Assembly: GCA_030077755.1 (NCBI GenBank)
Contig: JAQJZZ010000008.1
Span: 3,844,001 to 3,908,000, forward strand
DNA from: Filosporella fistucella
Lineage: Eukaryota > Ascomycota > Leotiomycetes > Helotiales
Direction: 5' to 3'
Length of the DNA: 64,000 nucleotides
The position numbers and the translations under genes were made by a program. Positions 56,257 to 64,000 of this stretch are shown here, piece after piece (the first letter of the stretch is position 1; the number at the start of each line of letters is the position of its first letter). The notes under the pieces are model-generated. The model saw nothing but the letters and a program-made list of their open reading frames with translations, did no database searches and was not told the origin of the DNA.

Positions 56257-58220
56257 TCAAATGAATCTCATTCTCCGCGCCACCAAGAGGGAGACGATAA
56301 CAATAACAAACAGGAAGCCTAAGATCCCAAAAAATGGTGCAAGATTGTCGACATTCTTGAAGGGCACCGCGACGTTCATTCCGAACATACCACAGACCAA
56401 ATTGAGAGGAACAAGAATTGATGCCAAAAGAGTAATCTTGCTCAAGACTTTGTTTGCATGGTTGCCTTGGGTGATGTTATCAATAGAAAGCTGAGCCAGG
56501 TAATTGCTGTGTGAGCGCGAGAGCATTTTCTCGAAGTGTGCCAAGCTGGTCATCATGGTGACAACGTGATCCTGAATATCGCCCAAGTACAGCCCAATAT
56601 CCATCCGGGGGGTGACTTTGTAGTTGGCATTACAGCGCTTCGTAAAGCCTTTGAGTACATCTGCTTTGCCTCCAAGAAGTTTCATGAGGCCCATAACGTT
56701 CTTTCGGACCATACCAATTTTTCGAAGGAATGTATGCATGTCATCGTTTCGGGCAATAAAGACCTCGTCCTCAATAACATCAGTTTCCTGCTCAATGCTG
56801 GTGATGATAGGGGCGAAACAATCGACAATATCATCACTATATAGCGTTAGTATGACAAGGCTCAAAGATATGTTAAAGTTACTTACATGAGCGCATAACA
56901 GATCCAGTCTGAGCTAAGAGCCACATAATCCTTGAGCATTGTGATTCTCTTCCGAACATGTGCAGCATGTGGATTTGGCGAGAAGCTGAAGCTGAGTGTG
57001 CCCTCGCGGAAGACAACGACATAGATATTGAACGGTTCGTACATTTGTCCGTCATCTATCTCCTGCACGTGGAAGGAGCGGAAGCAAGCAAAGTAATAAG
57101 ATGGGAAAAGCTCGATCTTCTCTCTTGCCTCTTGAGTCCCAATATCTTCAATTGTCAATGGATGGACGCCGAAAGCCTTGCAAATGGCACGGATTTCCTC
57201 ATCAGTAGGATTGTTCATGTTCAACCACCATACACCGTCTTGATCTTCACCCTCTGGGAAGGAGAATAAGCTGCGAACATCTTCACCTGGAAGGATCAGG
57301 TCGCCAAATTCGGCAGCATGAATAGTCGACTCTCCCATAGAGCTGAAGAACTCGAAGCGGTTCTCAATACGCATTGGCTCTTCCACCAACTCTGAGATGC
57401 TCTTGACATCGCTGGATTTTTCATTGTAATCAGATGATCCGCCAGATGGAACACTAACGATATCGCCGCTAGATGTGAAAGTCGTGGAGTTCGTGCCTTT
57501 GTGTGGTCGAAGATCATGAAATATGCGAGCTTGAGGTTGACCTTTGGGCGGAGTCTTGTCTCGACTTTCTTCGTCCGCAATGAAGTCCTCGAGGACCTCA
57601 TAATCAATCTGAAGAGTGTCCTTGTTGCCCGAGGGATGCAGAGGGAAACATACATCTTCTTCGGCGGCAGACTTGCTTGACCCAGCAAAACTTTTCGCAT
57701 CATCCTCATTCGTATATCGTCTACTTCGAAGGCTCCGCTTGCTTCGACGGCTAGCCCCTGATAAGGTGCGATGTAGATCATAATCCTCGTGGCGTCGAGC
57801 CTCAGCAAACGCCTTCACAGAATTTGGTTCTGAGTATGATGGACCCCGCTCACGACGTCGAGCGTCCGCGAAAGCCTTTACGGAGTTTGGTGGTGAAGAA
57901 GATCGGGGGTCAAGGGTCGTCACTGTTCCACGTCTGCTTCGGGCATCGGGCACATTGCGTCCTGGACATGGTGAGACTCCTCCAGAGTCTTCATCCTCAA
58001 TGGCATGCTCGAAATCGCGAGCAATAGTCGGCTGGAGGCTTTGGTTAACTTGGTAAAGGTCAGGATTGAAGTTGCGTCCAGTTGCGCTATGCATCGTCTC
58101 AAAGGTCCCACGTCTGGAACGAGAACGTTGGACGGAGGCACACTGGTGTCTATGATCATCCAGCTCTGGAACAGGCGTACTGTATCCAGAGTTCATCGAG
58201 GTATCCTCATGGTCTGACAT
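56257..58220 (-). CDS. CorA-family magnesium transporter (Alr1/Mnr2 type)
   Basis: Pentameric Mg2+ channel. Two exons, 58220-56887 and 56836-56257, 637 residues. The first ~280 residues are a disordered, RS- and E-rich cytosolic tail that includes two near copies of NSVKAFA(D/E)ARR, suggesting an internal duplication. The CorA cytoplasmic funnel follows (VWWLNMNNPTDEEIRAICK, VHPLTIEDIGTQEAREKIEL, YYFACFRSFHVQE). Two C-terminal membrane helices flank the invariant GMN in VCGMFGMNVAVPF near residue 597; the second is FFGILGFLFVIVIVSLLVA. The long tail fits Alr1 (plasma membrane) or Mnr2 (vacuole); I cannot choose between them. Confidence 0.92.
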
Positions 58221-59734
58221 TGTTGCAGTAGATTTTTGCAGCTTTGTCGTTTATTTTCCAGGTATCGTCTAGCAACTATCAGCTTTCATCACTTGTACAA
58301 TTTGCAGGGGCCAAATACTGTGCAATTATGATAGCGCCTTCAGTAGATACAAGGCGGGTCGCAACGAGCGCCCACCGCGTGTTTGGCGTCAATTTGATAG
58401 TTGTTACTTGCACAGGTGCCCCTGCACAGTCTTCCTAAATGTGGCCGGCCCTCCCAGCTTTCTACCCCGAGATAAGGAACTTCTTTAAGTTTCCAATGTG
58501 TTGATTATGATTCCAATTTGAGGAAGTTAGGGAGGTTTCTTGTCACCTCCGCAGTATGCCCAGGATTTTGGCCCTAGGAGCGGACGGATGAAGGAGAACG
58601 TGTGAAGTACGAGTCCCGCCAACTTGGTGGTTTGATGTATTTGGTGCCGCCGAGGCGTGTTTGTGAAGAAGGTTCGATGAAGCTCAAGAGCACCGAGTTT
58701 CAGTCTGCAGCGTTGGCAAATAATGAGAATCTGTGCTTCCAATTTGTGTGGCGGTAGGAGAGAAATCCTTTTTGGAGCGAATTTGATGTTGTGGAATGAC
58801 GTTGGGTTGGTAGGGTTCACCACGCGATGGCGGGAACGTGACTTTTATTATGTCACTGCAATTGGCGGATCGATTCTTGTACTGACGAAAAGAATAATCG
58901 TTGTGTAGTTATCGGTTGTAATCGAGGTTAAGAAAACCCGGGTGGTTGTTGGATATTTTGGAAGAGGGGAGGGACAAAGATTGATTGAAGAACTTGAGGT
59001 ACAGGCGAACGATGACTAGCGCGGCAGTTTGGGGTGGCCGACCTACCAAATTTTTTCCTCGGCAAATCAGAAGCAACACAAGGGTCACGTCGGACAACGA
59101 GATGGGATACCCCGAGTCAATTAATGGAAACCAGCCGCAAACTGCATGGCCAAGCCTGGTGGGTTCAGCTTCAATGTGTTCCAAGATTCAGAAGAGTCAT
59201 TCTGTCTGTATCAAAATATATCGCATACGTTGATCAAAGCTTTGTGACCATTTACCCCGAAAAAACCTCACCTAGATTACCTTACCTATACGAGGACGAC
59301 TTTTGGGCAGCAAGAAATTCAGAGACCAGAAGATTGGGTCGACCAAGAAATCTTGATAATCAAGATTGATGATTTTCTTATCTCAAGAAGTCAATTCGGC
59401 ACTGAAATGCGGTCACAATCTTTGGTCAACCCTGGTTCTTATTTCCTGTCTGCCTTGTTATGACGATGTGACCAGAGGTGCGGTGGCTGCCAAAAATCGC
59501 TCAGAGTCGGCTGATGAGTTACGAAGTAGTTCAATATGGACAAGGCGAACAATCATAATGAGTATTTACAGCGGCGGCCGGTGTAGGCTGAGATGCAGCC
59601 TTATCACGTGTCGCGGCAGACACTATTCCGCTCTGATCGCTTTCAACCGGGATCACTTGTGTCCAGATAGACCAGTTCCTCTGGCTATTTCTTGAAGTGT
59701 CTAGTCAGCAACAACTACGATCCGAACATACACC
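58221..59734. other. intergenic region
   Basis: Upstream flank of the CorA gene and of SPC1. Frames near 58527-58823 and 59034-59369 lack domains or good starts. Confidence 0.45.
59605..59610. promoter_or_regulatory. CACGTG box upstream of SPC1
   Basis: TATCACGTGTC context, 125 bases before the SPC1 start codon. A purine-poor GGCGGCCGG stretch precedes it. Confidence 0.4.
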
Positions 59735-60139
59735 ATGGCGGATCAAATTCTCGATCAGGTGCGCGAGCTCGCGGAAGGTCAAATCGTTGGTATTTCAACT
59801 CCCATCTTCGAATTGCTCTGATGTTGTGAACAGGACTTTGAAGGGCAGAAACTCGCCGAGCTCATGGCTACAGCCTTGTTAGCTACCGCTGGGGTATGGA
59901 ATTCTTCTTGGGCACGAGCGAGATATTAACATTCCCAGGCCATCTCATTCATCGTCGGGTACTTCCTTCAGGACATAAAGCTTGCACTCTTTATCGGTCT
60001 TGGTGGTACCGCCCTAACGTTCCTCCTCGTCGTACCGCCTTGGCCATTCTTCAACAGACATCCTGTCAAGTGGCTGCCAGTTGGAGGTAGTGAAAAGGCA
60101 CCACAAGCAATAGTAGTCGATGGGAACATCATTAGCTGA
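59735..60139 (+). CDS. SPC1: signal peptidase complex subunit Spc1 (SPC12)
   Basis: Small non-catalytic subunit of the ER signal peptidase complex, thought to sharpen discrimination between signal peptides and membrane anchors. Three exons, 59735-59785, 59834-59893 and 59939-60139, 103 residues. The signature IDFEGQKLAELM lies across the first splice junction, then two membrane helices (ALLATAGAISFIVGYFLQD and LALFIGLGGTALTFLLVVPP), followed by the conserved PPWPFFNRHPVKWLPVG. Normal family length. The first intron uses a GTTGGT donor that is needed to give the IDFEGQ sequence. Convergent with RBX1. Confidence 0.92.
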
Positions 60140-60421
60140 AGGATGCCGTTGGGGGTTAAGTCACAGGATTATGAATGCTGGCGTCAAAGGGGGTTAGGGA
60201 TACCACAAAATGCAGTTTGATTATCATCATTTATTCATAGGGACGTTCTCTGGAAAACTCAACCAGCAGATTATATTCCATGTAAACGCCAGTTTTGGAG
60301 GATGCTTCCTGCATATTTTATGCCGCAAAAGCCATTTGGCTTAGAGAGTGCACCGCTCTCCTGTCTTAATTGTGTTCGTCGCCATCATTATCCCACGAAT
60401 TTCGTGACCACTTCCCAATTT

Positions 60422-60959
<538 letters not shown>

Positions 60960-61588
60960 AATGTATTTTTCGACGCGATCGTAGTGTTGAAATGTATGTG
61001 TTGCGTTAATGTATTTGTTGGAGGGGGGTTAAGATGGACGATTAGGCTCCAGAAGATGTCTTTGTGAAGTTCGACTTGGTCGAGGGGCGAACTTGAATTA
61101 AAAAGCTCTACAAAAGGAGAGCTAGCGGATTCTCGATTCTGAAGTGTTCTTATGCGACCAGAAAATGGCGGTGCTGTTCAAGATCATTTAGTTGTGAATA
61201 TCCAAACAGTCCTTCTCAAAGGTGAGCTTCTTGCCCGCTACGGAAGCCGTGATTTACAGAAGTGCAAAAGCTGTATTGCTTCATTGCCCGCCTGTCAGCC
61301 TCTTTCTTCGTTAGACTTCCACACACCTTCCTTTCACACAGACGCAGAACAATGAATAGAATACTCTCAGCTATCGATCCAACCAAAACTAAACTCAGAA
61401 CCGAACGATATCGCAATACTTCCTCCACCAGCGACTGGCCACCTCCTTAAGCGTCGTTTCCGTTCACTCCAATCCTCCTTCGAACCAACATACGTCTATA
61501 ATCGACTGCTTTTACAGAATTAAATTCTCTCAACTCTTTCAAATCCTGTGATATTTCTACGGCTGCTTATTTAAAGCCAAGAGAAGAA
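60960..61588. promoter_or_regulatory. divergent intergenic region, HRT1 / PNRC-motif gene
   Basis: About 630 bases between divergent start codons. A frame at 61152-61355 shows no domain. A pyrimidine-rich stretch (CTTTCACACAG, CTTCCTCC, CTCCTTCG) precedes the downstream gene. No intron is needed to connect it. Confidence 0.4.
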
Positions 61589-63106
61589 ATGTCGACTACG
61601 ATCCCTCCAAAAGGACATCGTCATACCAAGAGTGCTGCCATTCCAGCTACGGCAGCCTCGTTGCAGAACCCTCAGAATCCACATCATCTCAATAACGTGT
61701 TAGCATATACACAAAACTCTCAGGCGGACATGAGGCCGAATCAGTCCGTCCAAGTATCCCAGCCCACTACCCCTCCTCGAACCCCTCGGAGAGATATCCA
61801 ACATCAAAATGCTTCGAACTCGACAGGGACGGGTACAGGCTCGAAACAGAAGAACAGGAACAAGAACCGTCCCAAAAATGTCATGACCTCTCCTGCTGTC
61901 ACTAAAAATGATCACAACACGCCGCCTTTGACAGGCGCTCAATCGGCAGGAGTTCCTACTTCCACAAAACCTATGAACACACCTTCAGCAGCCGCATACG
62001 CTGGACCGACGTTCCATGCTTCACCTGCCCCCTCAGCTCTTCCCATCCCTAGCTTCTATTCAAAGTCTGTACCTGACTCTCCCGGAATGAAGGGTTTGAA
62101 AGCTCTCAAGGAAACTCCTTTATCAACACCACCACGAGCCTCGTCCATTCTTCAGTCACAAAGAGAAGAGTCTCCGCTCGATCTCATATTCAAAGCAGAC
62201 AGAGAAGAAAAGGCACGAGCCAAAAGTGCAAGCTCTACACAGGCTACTGCCTCAGCCACCGGTCCATTTCCACCACCAGCCTCTCCACGCAATAGTCAAA
62301 CTCCACCAGCCGTGTCAGGCCGTGATGGCTACAACAACAGGATGCCAGCAAGCGGAATATTTGCAATGGAGCTGGATGGAGATAGGGAATCAGGTACTCA
62401 ATTTGGCCCAGCTTTCTCCACTCCTTATTCTGAAAGGATAAAGGCGGTTCGGTCTACTAACCAGGCAATTCCTGTTACCACCCCTTCAAAAGACGTACAA
62501 AGTTCTTCAGAGCGGGCGGAAGCCTTGAAGGCTTATCTCTTCTCCAATCACACGACCTCTTCCACTCAGCCTTCTGACTTTTCTCAATTATTTTCTCCTG
62601 GCACACAACCACCATCCGGACCCCGGAGCGCAGGCTTGCCTCAGCGACCACTTAACAACAATTTCTCCCCCTCTAGACAGGATGCAAAATCGACGACTAT
62701 CGGCCACAGGGCCTCTGGAAGGGCCTCTGGCCTGCGACAGGAGGTAACTCCCAGCAAAACACCAACCAGAACTCCGGATCGACCGAATTACTCCCCAAAC
62801 TTTGCCAACCAAACTCAAACGTACGGAAATACTTCCAACAGTAGTGAATTTAGTGGACAATTCACTTCTCATAGAGCCTCTCCCATCCCTCCAATTCATG
62901 GAGTATCATCTGATAATAGAAGTACTGATCTTCGAGGCATGGAAGATAGCCTTCGTAAAATCCTCAAACTAGGTCCAGCGGGGAGTTCTGGTGGTTCTCA
63001 ACCGGGCGTTGGAAGTCTTCCAGCAGCAACAGCATCCGTTCCAAATTACGTCGGTGGACGACCACCACCAATGAACGGCATACACAATGGTTTTATGGGA
63101 TCATAA
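61589..63106 (+). CDS. PNRC-motif protein, candidate mRNA decapping activator (Edc1-like)
   Basis: Single exon, 505 residues, almost wholly disordered and rich in S, P, T, N and Q. Around residues 131-157 it has AAYAGPTFHASPAPSALPIP followed by SFYSKSV, the YAG-x-x-F ... LP-x-P-x-F pattern of the PNRC family, which includes human PNRC2 and yeast Edc1/Edc2, activators that bridge Dcp1 and Dcp2. A basic segment precedes it (KQKNRNKNRPKN), as in those proteins. A second conserved-looking helix, ESPLDLIFKADREEKAR, follows, and another near the end reads LRGMEDSLRKILKLG. The decapping role is inferred from the motif only. ATG 61589 follows an AT-rich leader and is the first in frame. Confidence 0.7.
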   Translation: MSTTIPPKGHRHTKSAAIPATAASLQNPQNPHHLNNVLAYTQNSQADMRPNQSVQVSQPTTPPRTPRRDIQHQNASNSTGTGTGSKQKNRNKNRPKNVMTSPAVTKNDHNTPPLTGAQSAGVPTSTKPMNTPSAAAYAGPTFHASPAPSALPIPSFYSKSVPDSPGMKGLKALKETPLSTPPRASSILQSQREESPLDLIFKADREEKARAKSASSTQATASATGPFPPPASPRNSQTPPAVSGRDGYNNRMPASGIFAMELDGDRESGTQFGPAFSTPYSERIKAVRSTNQAIPVTTPSKDVQSSSERAEALKAYLFSNHTTSSTQPSDFSQLFSPGTQPPSGPRSAGLPQRPLNNNFSPSRQDAKSTTIGHRASGRASGLRQEVTPSKTPTRTPDRPNYSPNFANQTQTYGNTSNSSEFSGQFTSHRASPIPPIHGVSSDNRSTDLRGMEDSLRKILKLGPAGSSGGSQPGVGSLPAATASVPNYVGGRPPPMNGIHNGFMGS

Positions 63107-64000
63107 GGATCGGTATATTATTTATGATTTACGGGAATAATGTCGGCGTCTTGGCATGGCTGGAGTACGGTGTCAACACGAGCTTTTGCTCTATTTGTTA
63201 ACGGCTCTCCGGCATTGCCCCATACCATGGGTTGGTTTGATGTGACATGTTTAGTCATGTTATGCCTTTCCAACCGATCACTTCGTTTGGCCAACGCTTG
63301 GCCAGGAACTTCCTTTTGTCTTGTTGTTACCCCACCACAGCACTTCTGCATTATTTCCTTGGTAATACAGTACGAGAATGTCTGCCTGCGGGCGGCTATT
63401 CAAAGGGTAAACGTAAATCGTTACGAAAGCGTCGATGATTCTTTCAGCGAAGGAACTTGGAAATGTGGAGTGGGACTTTATTCATGATAGATGATCACGA
63501 GTCCACGAGAATTCTATCTAATGATTACCCTGATCAAATTATATTTCCCCGTCTTTTGAGCCCAAAAATTTTATGATTGCTCTTATCAACCATGATAATT
63601 GGTAAAGTACGAGTAGGATGTAAAATCATAATTCCCTACTCGGATGGATTCAGCTGAGAACTGCTCCTGTATTGTCCTCAACTAGCACTACTTCATTAAG
63701 CCACTCATGTCTGCGCTAGGCGTTGGCTGTACTCCCCTTATTCGGCACCTCTCAAGTTGTCCTCGCGCTGTGTCTCCTTCTTAAATTAGATGTTACATGA
63801 CTCATGTATGAAATCGTTGCATGAGGTCACTGAAAATATCTCACGCGATTTTCGAAAATATTGCGCTAACGGAGGTGATCCAGGAGAGCCTATTCATTCT
63901 ACCTCTCAATCCGCCGTTCAATCCTGGTTTTAATCTTCACTGATATCAAGAACATGCAAGTTCATACAGCAACATCAAATGTCAAATCATGGGCAGCTTT
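63107..64000. other. 3' flank, nothing recognised
   Basis: AT-rich downstream sequence of the PNRC-motif gene. A 115-codon frame at 63140-63487 has no domain and overlaps an equally open antisense frame, so it is not called. Confidence 0.45.

Noticed and set aside
62588..62899. Antisense frame within the PNRC-motif gene
   Set aside because: Shadow of a codon-biased coding exon.
63140..63487. 115-codon frame downstream of the PNRC-motif gene
   Set aside because: No domain, cysteine-rich, and an antisense frame spans the same bases.

Overview
This window is nuclear DNA from a filamentous ascomycete (Pezizomycotina, possibly a leotiomycete; that rank is a guess). The genes are dense, lie on both strands, and are mostly split by 45-60 base introns with GT...AG ends and CTAAC/CTGAC-like branch points. 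The proteins are typical fungal orthologues (calcineurin B, Rad9, CENP-I/Mis6, Isa2, Tim8, Rbx1, ribosomal proteins uL30 and uL23). I saw no bacterial operons, CRISPR arrays, tRNA or rRNA genes. Exon coordinates in the entries come from joining reading frames across consensus splice sites by eye; no alignment or search was run.

Layout. 1-6.1 kb has no gene I can support, only microsatellite-like repeats. 6.1-21.4 kb is gene-rich: calcineurin B (-), a small unknown gene (+), an F-box/leucine-rich protein (-), Rad9 (+), a Kti13/Ats1-type RCC1 protein (-), ribosomal protein L7/uL30 (+) with a C/D snoRNA in intron 2, Isa2 (-), a short-chain dehydrogenase (+) and a secreted S41 peptidase (-). 22.5-23.6 kb is a second F-box-like gene. 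23.6-26.1 kb is an AT-rich island that looks like decayed transposon DNA with a hAT-like scrap. 26.1-28.1 kb is a Ran1/Ksp1-type kinase with an unusually long gene-poor stretch upstream (28.1-32.6 kb) carrying short GC-rich repeats. At 33.4-33.9 kb there is a clear 456 bp MITE with ~55 bp terminal inverted repeats. 34.8-51 kb holds enolase-phosphatase E1, an Avt1-type vacuolar amino-acid transporter, Bmt2, ribosomal protein L25/uL23, Tim8, an unknown small gene, another SDR, a mitochondrial GGQ rescue factor, a serine palmitoyltransferase small subunit and CENP-I. 52.8-55 kb has the C-terminal half of a GH3-GNAT fusion protein that seems to have lost its catalytic N-terminus. 56-63.1 kb carries a CorA magnesium transporter, Spc1, Rbx1/Hrt1 and a PNRC-motif decapping-activator candidate.

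How the genes relate. Several housekeeping genes sit head-to-head and share short promoters: Kti13/RPL7 (252 bp), Bmt2/RPL25 (224 bp), the GGQ factor/SPT small subunit (295 bp) and F-box/Rad9 (300 bp). A CACGTG box lies about 80-150 bp before the start codons of RPL7, RPL25/Bmt2, Isa2, Tim8 and Spc1, which suggests a common Cbf1-like regulator. Translation is a recurring theme (two ribosomal proteins, a 25S rRNA methyltransferase, an rRNA-methylation guide snoRNA, Kti13, the rescue factor), but I see no true gene cluster or wholly new system. The most useful observations are the intronic snoRNA, the MITE, the truncated GH3-GNAT gene, GC-AG introns and several previously easy-to-miss small spliced genes.
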